A stretch of DNA of 64,000 bases from assembly GCA_020439745.1 (NCBI GenBank), contig JAGQSC010000015.1, positions 248,001 to 312,000 on the forward strand, given 5' to 3'. The DNA is from Acidobacteriota bacterium (GTDB taxonomy: Bacteria > Acidobacteriota > Holophagae > Acanthopleuribacterales > Acanthopleuribacteraceae). Position 1 is the stretch's first letter, and each line of letters begins with the position of its first letter. Of the stretch, positions 18,140-26,182 are shown one piece after another. The translations under genes were made by a program, and so were the position numbers. Below the pieces are notes generated by a model. It worked only from the letters and a program-made list of their open reading frames with translations. It was not told the DNA's origin and ran no database searches.

Positions 18140-18576
18140 ATGAACCGACCTCTAAAGACCATGGCGGCAGTCAACATGGTCAAAGACGTGTGGTGCACGA
18201 TCGAAAAGACCACGATGCGCTTGCGGAGCGATTCAAACGCATCACCCTCCATCATTTTTCGGACGGTTGCCAATCCGCGCTCCAAGCCAAAGAACAGGTT
18301 CGCGCCCACCAAAGCAGCTAGAAAAATGACGCCATGTCGCCAAAGGGAACTATAAAGACCCACGACTGGCATGAGCAAATAGAGACCCGTACCAAGGTTG
18401 AGCATCCAGGCTAAATACAAGTACCGATGAGTGAGTAGTCGCAGCGTATCGCATATAGCAGCGGCATCGCGTACACCCAGTTTCAAATTAACGCTTAAGA
18501 ACCGGCCAAACGCCAAAGGCAGTCCAAACAACACCATGGCGCTGATGACATGTAGAAAAACAACGGGTTCGCGCAT
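18136..18576 (-). CDS. small integral membrane protein
   Basis: 146 residues, four hydrophobic segments with conserved-looking His residues (FLHVISAMVLFG near the start, SIVHHTSLTML near the end). The arrangement resembles DUF2269 or haem-type four-helix membrane proteins. The ATG at 18576 forms TGATG with the permease stop; a TTG one codon earlier would overlap it as TTGA. It lies between an ABC-2 exporter and ribD, so an accessory to either is possible. Function unknown. Confidence 0.7.
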   Translation of the reverse strand: MREPVVFLHVISAMVLFGLPLAFGRFLSVNLKLGVRDAAAICDTLRLLTHRYLYLAWMLNLGTGLYLLMPVVGLYSSLWRHGVIFLAALVGANLFFGLERGLATVRKMMEGDAFESLRKRIVVFSIVHHTSLTMLTAAMVFRGRFI

Positions 18577-19385
18577 CAATTGAGTTTTCTCTTGATTACC
18601 GCGGCGGCGAGCAAACTAACCACAACTTGCAAAACCACCAGAGCCACCAGGCATCCAGCCACACTGAAATCGACAAATGGCGAGTCGTAGATCACCGTTT
18701 GCCACGTCCAGTCCGCTTGCAGACTCACCGCCCGAATGGGTTCGACGGCCAGGGTCACAGGATTCAGAGATACCAATACCTTGAGCCAACCGGGCATGAA
18801 TTCGACTGGAGCAAACGCTGTGGACAGGAACAGGATGGGTAGCGAGACAATCATGACGATTGCCAAGAGCTCAAAGTGGTAGCGTAAAGCAAATGCCAAC
18901 ATCAAGCTGAAGGTTGTGAAGATCGCTGTGATGAACACCAACGTGAGGCACACCACCAAGAGACCGCTCAAACCGCCTGCAAATGAAACGCCCATCAACG
19001 TGGTGACGACCAGGATTACCACACACTGAAGAACGGTCATGGCGAAGATATGAATGCCTGTGGACCATACAATGGAGAAGCGGGACACCAATGGGGCCAC
19101 CAACATCCGATCCAGGAAGCCCTGTTCACGGTCAAAAAGGATGGGCACACCCCCGTTCAGAGCCCCGGAAAAGGCGGTGAACACAAGGGCACCGGGCGTA
19201 ATGAAGGCAAGATACGAAGCAGCGCCATGTAACTGTGCAAGCGGACTGTTCTTAAACACGGCAGAAAAGAGGAACAACCAAACGAACGGCTGGATTAATC
19301 CCGAAAACAACACAATCGGTCGGCGCTTGGTTTGAATGAACCAGCGACCTGTCAAGGCACGCACTTCTAGCCACCGATCAATCAC
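18576..19385 (-). CDS. ABC-2 type transporter permease
   Basis: 269 residues, six membrane segments, DrrB/ABC-2 exporter type. The hallmark region is GLIQPFVWLFLF near the first helix and the late ILFLSTAFAPVEFMPGWLK, followed by LNPVTLAVEPIRAV. The GTG start at 19385 is chosen because GGGAGGTG precedes it; a TTG at 19403 is the alternative. It overlaps the ATPase gene by 8 bp, forming one exporter with it. Substrate unknown. Confidence 0.85.
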   Translation of the reverse strand: MIDRWLEVRALTGRWFIQTKRRPIVLFSGLIQPFVWLFLFSAVFKNSPLAQLHGAASYLAFITPGALVFTAFSGALNGGVPILFDREQGFLDRMLVAPLVSRFSIVWSTGIHIFAMTVLQCVVILVVTTLMGVSFAGGLSGLLVVCLTLVFITAIFTTFSLMLAFALRYHFELLAIVMIVSLPILFLSTAFAPVEFMPGWLKVLVSLNPVTLAVEPIRAVSLQADWTWQTVIYDSPFVDFSVAGCLVALVVLQVVVSLLAAAVIKRKLN

Positions 19386-20328
19386 GACCACCTCCCACTG
19401 CAAACCGATAAACGTCTTCGACTGTGGGTTTCTGCACGCGCAGAGAATTCAACGATATGCCTTTCTTTGAAAAGTGATCGCTAATCAGATGTTGTGCCTG
19501 GTCCAATTCCCCAGTCCCCCGCAACGTGAATTGCACCGAATCCTCCATATTCAGTGATTCGCCAAACCCGTCCAATGTCGTTAACGCAGCGTTAATCTCT
19601 GTTTTTCGAGCATCTTGCATGATTTCTTCCGCGCGTATTTGAGCCACGAAGTCCCCGAGTCCAGCCTTCAATTGTTCCAATGGACCCAACTTCAAAGTCT
19701 TTCCGTCGTCCATGACCAAAACCAAATCCGCCAACGCGGCCACTTCGCTAAAGTCATGGGAGGCTAATAATACAGAGCCTCCGCCAGCCTTAAATTCCCG
19801 GACAAGAGACCAGATTTGTTCGCGCCCCTCGACATCCAAGCCGCTGGTCGGTTCATCCAAAATCAATAATTTCGGCTGGTTCAACAAAGCCGCAGCCAGG
19901 TCCAATCGACGTTTCATTCCACCAGAATAGGTTTGAATACGGTCGTTAATCACGGCACTAAGGGACACAGCATCAAGCAATTGAGCGGCTCTCTCTCGCA
20001 CCTCTCTCCAGCGCAAATGATAGAGTCCGGCATGGAATTTCATGAACTCAACTGCGGTAAGTGTCTTATCCAAGGCTAGTTCTTGGGACACATAACCCAC
20101 CAGTTGACGCAACCTCTTTGTTTGACCAAACAGGTTCACGCCTTCATATAGGAAGGCACCTTGATCCGATTGCAAAAGCGACGTCAGCATGCGAATGGTC
20201 GTCGATTTTCCAGCGCCATTTCTACCTAAGAGCGCCAGGCACTGTCCTTGTTCGAGATCGAAGTGAAGCTGGTCCACGACGCAGCGATCTTCGTATCGTT
20301 TGATAAGCTGTTCAACCTTCCACGACAT
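19378..20328 (-). CDS. ABC transporter ATP-binding protein
   Basis: 316 residues, DrrA-type. Walker A GRNGAGKST, signature YSGGMKRRLD, Walker B LLILDEPTSGLD and H-loop LLASHDFSE are all intact. About 90 residues after the nucleotide-binding domain form the usual DrrA C-terminal extension. The start has GGAGGAT 3-4 bases upstream. It opens a tightly coupled series (exporter, membrane protein, rib genes), with 62 bp to the preceding gene. Confidence 0.93.
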   Translation of the reverse strand: MSWKVEQLIKRYEDRCVVDQLHFDLEQGQCLALLGRNGAGKSTTIRMLTSLLQSDQGAFLYEGVNLFGQTKRLRQLVGYVSQELALDKTLTAVEFMKFHAGLYHLRWREVRERAAQLLDAVSLSAVINDRIQTYSGGMKRRLDLAAALLNQPKLLILDEPTSGLDVEGREQIWSLVREFKAGGGSVLLASHDFSEVAALADLVLVMDDGKTLKLGPLEQLKAGLGDFVAQIRAEEIMQDARKTEINAALTTLDGFGESLNMEDSVQFTLRGTGELDQAQHLISDHFSKKGISLNSLRVQKPTVEDVYRFAVGGGRD

Positions 20329-20390
20329 GTATCCTCCGCACCAGCGCGGATCATAGCACCCTTAAATGATTGATCGAACACCCACATTAA

Positions 20391-20999
20391 TCAGGAGGTG
20401 TCGTCCATACTGCCAGACATGCGCGCATATCGCCTGAACACGCGCCAAAGAAACGTTAGATTGGTGACCAGGAACAGTAATGCCAAACCAACGGCCCAGC
20501 TGGCAGGTACCTTCGGCGGCTCATTTTGAGGTGCCACGGTTGTGAACGCATCCGCCGTGGCTTTGAAGTCGCGCTCAGCAGCCTCCACCTGTGTTTTGTT
20601 GCCAATCAGAAAAAAATGAACGGGGATATCAGACGATGTACGCTTCAGCCAGACCACCTGAGTGGTCATGGGATTGGAACCATATTCCTGTATCACCACC
20701 GATCTGGACACACCTTCTCCAACGAACTGCATTTCCTCCTCACCAAGAAAAGGGAGAAGTTCTTTAACGGGATCAAATGCCTCACGGCGATACACTTCGT
20801 CCATAACCGCGATGAAACGCACGCCCTCTTTCGATCGCCCCTCCACCACCAATCTCCCAGGTTGCTGTTCAACCACCTCGATGGTTTTGAACGTAGGCGT
20901 GGCAATGACAGATGCTCGGTTCTCCAGAACAATCTGTGTTTGGGACCAAGCCAAGCTAGACAAAACTAGTGTGGCGAATGGACCGAAGTGCCTCCACAA
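20391..20999 (-). CDS. secreted protein with a C-terminal membrane anchor, hypothetical
   Basis: 202 residues from TTG at 20999, supported by GGAG about 8 bases upstream. An N-terminal signal peptide (FATLVLSSLAWS) and one C-terminal helix (WAVGLALLFLVTNLTFLW) followed by Arg-rich residues place the middle domain outside the membrane. The body (IVLENRASVIATPTFKTIEVV...) is beta-rich and not recognised. It overlaps the preceding gene by 44 bp, unusually long, so the two are strongly coupled. Function unknown. Confidence 0.65.
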   Translation of the reverse strand: MWRHFGPFATLVLSSLAWSQTQIVLENRASVIATPTFKTIEVVEQQPGRLVVEGRSKEGVRFIAVMDEVYRREAFDPVKELLPFLGEEEMQFVGEGVSRSVVIQEYGSNPMTTQVVWLKRTSSDIPVHFFLIGNKTQVEAAERDFKATADAFTTVAPQNEPPKVPASWAVGLALLFLVTNLTFLWRVFRRYARMSGSMDDTS

Positions 21000-21999
21000 A
21001 TTCAGACTCCGTTATGTGATGAGACTGCCGCGAAGGATAGCTGGATTCCATCACTTCGTCCACCAGGATTCGTGACAGATGCTCGTATTCGCGAAAGGTG
21101 ATATCGTACATTCGCGCTCGCGATTGAAGACTCTCTTGCCGGGCATCTCGCAGTTGGCTGTGAAACGCGCCGAACATCTTTGCAGGACCCTGCTCTGGCA
21201 CTTGGTCTGCCTGCTCACCCACTAACGCTGCAACACTTACCTCCAACGCAAAACACAAGCGATGAATGGCATCCAGTCCTGGGTTGATCATCTGTTCAAG
21301 CTGTCGGAAATTCAAAGAGATATCACCGATCTCATCCGGACGATAACGCTCAAAAACCGCTTTCAAATCGGACTGTTGCATCTCCCACATACGGATTTGG
21401 TCGGGAACGAGTCCAGCCCTTGTTGCAAGTGCCTCTTCACTTAGTTTTCGCTCTTCTCGCAGTTGACGTAATCTTGCGCCCAATTCCCAATGAGGTATGG
21501 AAGACACCTCCGATCGGTTCAGTTGTTCAATGACTGCTGCCACAAGAGGTAACAGTTCCTGCTTCAGATCGCGCCATTCTCGGTAGCTGATGAAATAGCG
21601 CGTGTTTTGACGGGTTGCATTGACGGGCGTACCGATTAGGAAACGAGAAAGTTGGGATTCCCGCGAGAAGAAGATGACGGGTTTTCCCAATGACGTGGCC
21701 AACTCAACCTCACCGCCAATACCGAAACTTGTTCGGTCGGCAACCACCAACAAGAAATCAGCTTCTACGATGCGAATGCGATCAAGTAAATAGACATGCT
21801 CAGCTGTCATGTCCGAACGTTTTTCCGGCGACGTAACCAGTGACGGCACATAGACGCTTGTTTCAAAGGGCGGCGCGATCAAAGTGCTTCTGATTTTTTG
21901 CACCAGGGTTTGAATGCGTCCCTTTTCCCGCTGTGGGCATCGGGTAATCGGTTCACTCAAGTAGGCGCGGTACCGCGCCGGCTCATAGGCAGATGCCAT
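20956..21999 (-). CDS. nucleoside deoxyribosyltransferase-like domain fused to an XRE-type HTH
   Basis: 347 residues. Residues ~10-135 look like the nucleoside 2-deoxyribosyltransferase superfamily: VYVPS, IVEADFLLVVADRTSFGIGGE and ELATSLGKPVIFF. The Glu of GGEVELA sits where the catalytic Glu is found. Around 175-270 is an XRE-type helix-turn-helix (LGARLRQLREERKLSEEALATRAGL), with a further helical tail. It may be a nucleotide-sensing regulator or an enzyme with its own DNA-binding part. The ATG at 21999 has GAGGGA upstream and a palindrome-rich 93-bp promoter region shared with comF. Confidence 0.7.
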   Translation of the reverse strand: MASAYEPARYRAYLSEPITRCPQREKGRIQTLVQKIRSTLIAPPFETSVYVPSLVTSPEKRSDMTAEHVYLLDRIRIVEADFLLVVADRTSFGIGGEVELATSLGKPVIFFSRESQLSRFLIGTPVNATRQNTRYFISYREWRDLKQELLPLVAAVIEQLNRSEVSSIPHWELGARLRQLREERKLSEEALATRAGLVPDQIRMWEMQQSDLKAVFERYRPDEIGDISLNFRQLEQMINPGLDAIHRLCFALEVSVAALVGEQADQVPEQGPAKMFGAFHSQLRDARQESLQSRARMYDITFREYEHLSRILVDEVMESSYPSRQSHHITESEFVEALRSIRHTSFV

Positions 22000-22022
22000 G
22001 GGTTCCCTCACCGCTGACGCTT

Positions 22023-22066
22023 ATCTATGCATAAGATGAAATAATGCGATTCACATACAGTATACT
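22023..22066. promoter_or_regulatory. palindromes in the divergent HTH/comF promoter region
   Basis: ATCT-ATGCATA-AGAT (22023-22037, around the palindrome TATGCATA 22026-22033) and the palindrome AGTATACT (22059-22066) lie 93-bp-gap central between two divergent starts. TATACT could also be a -10 for comF. They are plausible operator sites for the HTH protein encoded next to them. No footprint data, so this is inference from symmetry and position. Confidence 0.35.
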
Positions 22067-22104
22067 CTGGAAGTGGGTTAATAGTATCGGTAAGGGCATA
22101 AAAA

Positions 22105-22818
22105 TTGAGTCCAGTGAAGACTTTCTTTAATTTTGTGAGGAGATCCAACCCGCTTAATCTGATCATTCCGCCACATTGTCTTACGTGCCAAAGCGAGAGC
22201 GCTCAACCTGTTTGCAGTAGCTGCCTGACCGCCCTTGAGATCCCGAGACCTGGATGCCGTATCTGCGCAAACCCACACGCTGCGACGGCCTTGTTTCAAT
22301 GTGAATGGTGTGAGCGACTGCGCGTGAAGCCCGATTGGATTTGGACCCCTATCGCTTACCGCAACACGGGCCGAGACGTCTATCAACGGATCAAATTTCA
22401 GGGGTATTGGCGGCTCATTCCGCTGTTGTTGTCGGAAGCCCTAAGGCGAGCACCCTTGGAGCCCAAGTTCTGGGATTTTGAATGTTTGACCTCGGTTCCA
22501 GAAGTTTTTTTGAGCAAAGTACACCGGGCATTCAATCCCTCCGATCAAATTGCCAAGAACTTGTCTTTTCAAACGGGCGTGGAACACAAATGGCTGCTCA
22601 AGACCCGGCTATTCGGACGACACCAAGTGGGTCTTGGTTTTAAGGAACGTAGAAGCAACATGAAGAACAGGTTTCGTTGCACGAAAGATATCCCGAAAAG
22701 CGTCATCATCGTGGACGACGTGCTAACCACAGGTGCAACCTTGGAAGCCGCAACTTTGGCCTTAAGACGCGCAGGCGCTCAAAGGGTGGGATGGTTGACG
22801 CTGCTTCGGACCATCTGA
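22105..22818 (+). CDS. ComF-family phosphoribosyltransferase-like protein
   Basis: 237 residues. The N-terminal zinc motif has four CxxC pairs (CLTC, CSSC, CRIC, CEWC). The C-terminal phosphoribosyltransferase fold has the PRPP loop VIIVDDVLTTGATL. In competent bacteria ComF takes part in DNA uptake; in others the role is unclear. The start is TTG at 22105 after TAAGGG; a GTG three codons later is possible. It is the only competence-type gene in the window. Confidence 0.88.
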   Translation: MSPVKTFFNFVRRSNPLNLIIPPHCLTCQSESAQPVCSSCLTALEIPRPGCRICANPHAATALFQCEWCERLRVKPDWIWTPIAYRNTGRDVYQRIKFQGYWRLIPLLLSEALRRAPLEPKFWDFECLTSVPEVFLSKVHRAFNPSDQIAKNLSFQTGVEHKWLLKTRLFGRHQVGLGFKERRSNMKNRFRCTKDIPKSVIIVDDVLTTGATLEAATLALRRAGAQRVGWLTLLRTI

Positions 22819-22907
22819 ATGGCAACCTCGTCCCCAACAAAGTGCCTTGGTAATGTGTACCGCGAGTGATATAACCGAAGCAACACATTACTGTTTTCGG
22901 GGATCCC

Positions 22908-23222
22908 ATGAGTTCGTATGTCCAAGTATTCAATCCCGTGATCAACCAAAAGGTGAAAAAAGACAAGATCAACGTCATGGGTCGCGTTACCACCAAAGAT
23001 GTCAAGAGTTTGGGCGTGTACCTGAATAACTACCTTGTTCGGCGCGTCAAACCTTCCGCTACCGGTGCCTTTGAATGTCACCTTGATCTTTCATCCTTGG
23101 AAGAGGGTGAACATCAAATTGAAATACGCGCCATCATCAAACATTCGACGCAACGCCAGCGGATTCCATTTCGTCGCATTCTCACAGGTCCCGATGACGA
23201 AGAACCAGAAGGCGAAAGCTAA
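22908..23222 (+). CDS. small protein with an Ig-like beta domain, hypothetical
   Basis: 104 residues. The sequence has alternating strands (INVMGRVTTKDVKSLGVYLN, LSSLEEGEHQIEIRA) like bacterial Ig-like or Big domains, with an acidic tail (PDDEEPEGES) and no signal peptide. It may be cytoplasmic or a truncated adhesin-type module. The start at 22908 has GGGGATC upstream. It ends in the same CTAA tetranucleotide that closes the convergent HEAT protein gene. Not assignable to a known family. Confidence 0.55.
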   Translation: MSSYVQVFNPVINQKVKKDKINVMGRVTTKDVKSLGVYLNNYLVRRVKPSATGAFECHLDLSSLEEGEHQIEIRAIIKHSTQRQRIPFRRILTGPDDEEPEGES

Positions 23223-24910
23223 CGCGATACACGCATGGCGATCTCTTTGACACCTTTGTCCTTATCATTCACGTACCGTGAAAGAATTGCTGAGCACTTT
23301 GAGTTTCGTGACTGTAATAGGGATTCTGCGGCCAGCAGACGCATGCTGTTGTTCAGTTTGTTCATCAAGCTGAATCCACTAGCCAAAAGAGCGGCCAAGA
23401 ATTCGTTCCCGACATGGGTGTCCAGTCGCGCAAGTGCCTGAATGGCCGCGCGTTTTACCGCCTCAGATGTGTCGCCCTCCACTAATGAGATCAGTAATCC
23501 CGCATAAGCCTTCACGCCACCGCCACTGATGTAGTTGATGAATCTGACAACATGCTCTTCCGAGGCACGCCCGACCAGTCCACAACCTACCTTGAATGCA
23601 TGTTGATCATTGATCGCAAATAGACAGCGCAAGATGAGGTCCTGCACCTTGGCATTTGGTTCGTGGAGATTACTTTCAAGAATGGGTACAAGCGCTGCCG
23701 GTGGATCTTGCGACAAGAGTTGAAGCAGATTGCGTTTGATGTACCAAGGCCGGTCGCGTGCAAATGCATCGCGCAGGTCTTCAATCAGCTCGGGATATAT
23801 TACGGGTCCCAGCGATCCGAGCACGGAAATGAGTCCGCGTCGCAGATGACGATCTTTCGTCTCGTAAAGAATGTTGAGCATGGGCTGCAAAAAAAGGTCG
23901 CCGCAGGAACCTAAAAGCTTGGCGAAATGCGGTTTGTGGGGCGTGTTGTGTTCCTGATTCTCAATGATGATCTTAATGCACTGATCATCAAAAACCTTCA
24001 CGATATGGTGGCGGGCTAGGTCTGCGCGCATAGCGTGCGCGGTCTTAGTCCACTTCGATAAGCTCAGCAACCCAAATGCCAAGGCGCCGGCGTGTTTCTG
24101 GCCGCGGCAATAGCACAGTATCTCGACAGCTGTCTCCATGTGATAGCTAAAGGCGTCCAGGTCTTCCAGGCCTTCCAAATCACCAATCGCCGAACGTAAT
24201 ATCTGGTGCAACGCCTTGTTTTGTTGCTCTTCGATCAGCACATTGACGACGGTCCGATAACTAGGCAAGGCCAACTCAATCGAGGCACGATCGCCCTGCA
24301 AATCTGCATTGATCATGTTCAGACTTTCCGCAACCAATGCCATTTGACCCGATCTAATTTTTGCGGTTACGTCACGACGCAACGCTTCTCGATCTTCCAT
24401 GGGTAGCTGGAATTCGTATTCCATCTTTCGCAATACGTCGATGAGCTTCGGTTCGTCGGCTGGTTCTTCCTCCTTCACCGTTTGGGGAACCACCGGGACA
24501 GAACTGTTGATCTTAATGCCACCTACACCCTTCTCGGCTAGCATTCGGGGTGCGTCAGCGGGCGAGAAGAATTCATGTGGCATCTGGTTGAGCAATATTG
24601 CCAAGTGCTGGATCTCGAGCCTCGAGACGCCCATCTCGAACGAAATACGTGCGATCTTCCGCTCATACGTGAGTTTCTGAAACCACTGAACAATGGGCAG
24701 ACGCGTCATTCGATCGTTTACGACTTCCCCATTTACGACGATCAAGGCGTCGCGCATCTGGATTGAATAAGCACCCACGCCCGACATGGCGCTTTGAACC
24801 GTCTGGTGGAACTGGTTTAGCTGGCGCTCGACCATGGGGTTGCCGGGCGGATACAAACTGAGACTATCAACGCACGACTTAAACGAATTAGCAAAATAGG
24901 AGAAGTCCAT
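23219..24910 (-). CDS. HEAT-repeat protein
   Basis: 563 residues. The C-terminal ~250 residues are degenerate HEAT-type helical repeats (HLRRGLISVLGSLGP, WYIKRNLLQLLSQ, AVKRAAIQALARLDTH). The N-terminal ~200 residues include a segment like the start of Acidobacteria/Myxobacteria HEAT proteins (VNGEVVNDRMTRLPIVQW). Such proteins are protein-interaction scaffolds. The ATG at 24910 is preferred; an extension to a TTG at 24973 lacks a Shine-Dalgarno. Divergent from the gene at 25097. Confidence 0.8.
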   Translation of the reverse strand: MDFSYFANSFKSCVDSLSLYPPGNPMVERQLNQFHQTVQSAMSGVGAYSIQMRDALIVVNGEVVNDRMTRLPIVQWFQKLTYERKIARISFEMGVSRLEIQHLAILLNQMPHEFFSPADAPRMLAEKGVGGIKINSSVPVVPQTVKEEEPADEPKLIDVLRKMEYEFQLPMEDREALRRDVTAKIRSGQMALVAESLNMINADLQGDRASIELALPSYRTVVNVLIEEQQNKALHQILRSAIGDLEGLEDLDAFSYHMETAVEILCYCRGQKHAGALAFGLLSLSKWTKTAHAMRADLARHHIVKVFDDQCIKIIIENQEHNTPHKPHFAKLLGSCGDLFLQPMLNILYETKDRHLRRGLISVLGSLGPVIYPELIEDLRDAFARDRPWYIKRNLLQLLSQDPPAALVPILESNLHEPNAKVQDLILRCLFAINDQHAFKVGCGLVGRASEEHVVRFINYISGGGVKAYAGLLISLVEGDTSEAVKRAAIQALARLDTHVGNEFLAALLASGFSLMNKLNNSMRLLAAESLLQSRNSKCSAILSRYVNDKDKGVKEIAMRVSR

Positions 24911-25031
24911 GGCTAAGCCAAATGCAGATGTATCAAAGTGAGAATACCAGATAGTAACACAGTTCCGTATCAAGGTCTTAAGCGTGCATCACGTGGGGCG
25001 AACCATATACAGACAATCCCATGTTTGCTAC

Positions 25032-25057
25032 CTGTAATCGCGTATAACGTGTTACAG
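25032..25057. promoter_or_regulatory. inverted repeat in a divergent promoter region
   Basis: CTGTAA (25032-25037) and TTACAG (25052-25057) flank a 14-bp core that reads TATA near its centre. It lies between the HEAT gene and the membrane-protein gene. A regulator site is possible, but the arms are only 6 bp. Confidence 0.3.
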
Positions 25058-25096
25058 AATTGAGCGTATGACACCTGATAAACAGGGAGAGTTCCA

Positions 25097-25519
25097 TTGA
25101 ACGCAGCAAAAGTACTTAAGATCCTTCTCACTTTGGCAGGAAGCGTCATGTCCCTGGCCATCGTAGCGGCCATGATGCCAACTGAATGGATGGCCATTTC
25201 GCACACCTTGTTGGGCATGGGCGAGTTTCCCAATGCGCCCGTCACCATTTACCTCGCACGATCGGCTTCGTGTTTGTATGCAATACACGGCTTCATTTAT
25301 CTGACATTAGCCCGAGATGTCCCGCGTTATCTGCCCATTATCCACCTGCTTGGATGGCTCGATGTCCTGTTCGGTTTTGCTGTAGTAGCTATCGGAATTT
25401 CGGCGCAGTTACCCGCATATTGGGTCGCCGGTGAAGGGCCACCCGTGATCGTGTTTGGTCTTGTCTTGGTTGGATTGTGTCGAAAACAAGGCCGAAGTGA
25501 CGTCGATCACGTCCCCTGA
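25097..25519 (+). CDS. four-helix membrane protein, hypothetical
   Basis: 140 residues from TTG at 25097, with AGGGAG upstream. Four hydrophobic segments (ILLTLAGSVMSLAIVAAM; SCLYAIHGFIYLTLA; YLPIIHLLGWLDVLFGFAVVA; PPVIVFGLVLVGLC). The pattern resembles small uncharacterised membrane proteins of Planctomycetes and Acidobacteria. No catalytic or metal-binding pattern is clear. Next gene begins 44 bp downstream. Confidence 0.65.
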   Translation: MNAAKVLKILLTLAGSVMSLAIVAAMMPTEWMAISHTLLGMGEFPNAPVTIYLARSASCLYAIHGFIYLTLARDVPRYLPIIHLLGWLDVLFGFAVVAIGISAQLPAYWVAGEGPPVIVFGLVLVGLCRKQGRSDVDHVP

Positions 25520-25563
25520 CTCACGCTAAACTCGCGAACCCTCCTGAACGACAAGGAGGCATT

Positions 25564-26040
25564 ATGTTTCGCGTGTTGAAATTCGAGACCCAAGACTACC
25601 GCCAATACACGATCTTCTTCAGGAAATCGTGCGTCCACTGTGGCCAATCAACCACACAACTGTGCCTGGCCAAAAACCAGCCAGGATCCATGATGGTAGA
25701 GACCATCTCATTAGCCCATGCCTGGGCCAGCGTGAAGAGTTATCTGAGCAGGTATGGCCTGTGCACCAACGACGGCAGCAAGATGCTATGTCAACATTGT
25801 CACGCCGAAATTGACACCGAAACGCTTTCCACTTTGATCGGCCACCCGAGTTTGACACCGCTTTCATTGCCAGGACTGGCCTTTGTGGACGAGAACGGTG
25901 GTTTGAACTGGTTTGGCTCAGTGGCCGAAAGTGATCTAGAGCCTTACGTGGAGCATTGGTACGAAGCCACAGCGCCGCTATTCCAGCGGTCAGTGTCCGC
26001 CGTGCAGTATTCAAAACGAACACGGACGACCACAGACTGA
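25564..26040 (+). CDS. hypothetical protein with two CxxC motifs
   Basis: 158 residues with a strong AGGAGG Shine-Dalgarno. CVHC and CQHCH (about residues 21-24 and 79-83) could bind one zinc. The rest is unrecognised. The last ~8 codons (encoding RTRTTTD) lie inside a GTCCGTG-type repeat, so the C-terminus and stop codon may have been supplied by a repeat insertion. Homologues with a different C-terminus would confirm that. Confidence 0.6.
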   Translation: MFRVLKFETQDYRQYTIFFRKSCVHCGQSTTQLCLAKNQPGSMMVETISLAHAWASVKSYLSRYGLCTNDGSKMLCQHCHAEIDTETLSTLIGHPSLTPLSLPGLAFVDENGGLNWFGSVAESDLEPYVEHWYEATAPLFQRSVSAVQYSKRTRTTTD

Positions 26041-26110
26041 CAAGGACCTACTCAGGAACAGTCAGCTTCCGTCCGTGATCGTCCGTGTTTGTCCGTGTTC
26101 CGTGTCTGTC
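26021..26110. repeat. GTCCGTG direct and inverted repeat
   Basis: Three 10-bp units GTCCGTG-NNN start at 26071, 26081 and 26091, and a degenerate fourth follows. An inverted copy (CACGGACGACCAC, 26021-26033) pairs with 26075-26087 at 12 of 13 positions, enclosing a 41-bp loop. The left arm is inside the 3' end of the preceding gene. Similar CACGGACA-type repeats are common in Planctomycetes/Lentisphaerae/Acidobacteria genomes, from memory. The 142 bp between the genes hold nothing else I recognise. Confidence 0.6.
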
Positions 26111-26182
26111 TCTCTCAAGACGGAAACTAGCAGCCAATCACCATCAGCGATAGAATGACTTAACTGTTGCTGGGAGGGTAGG

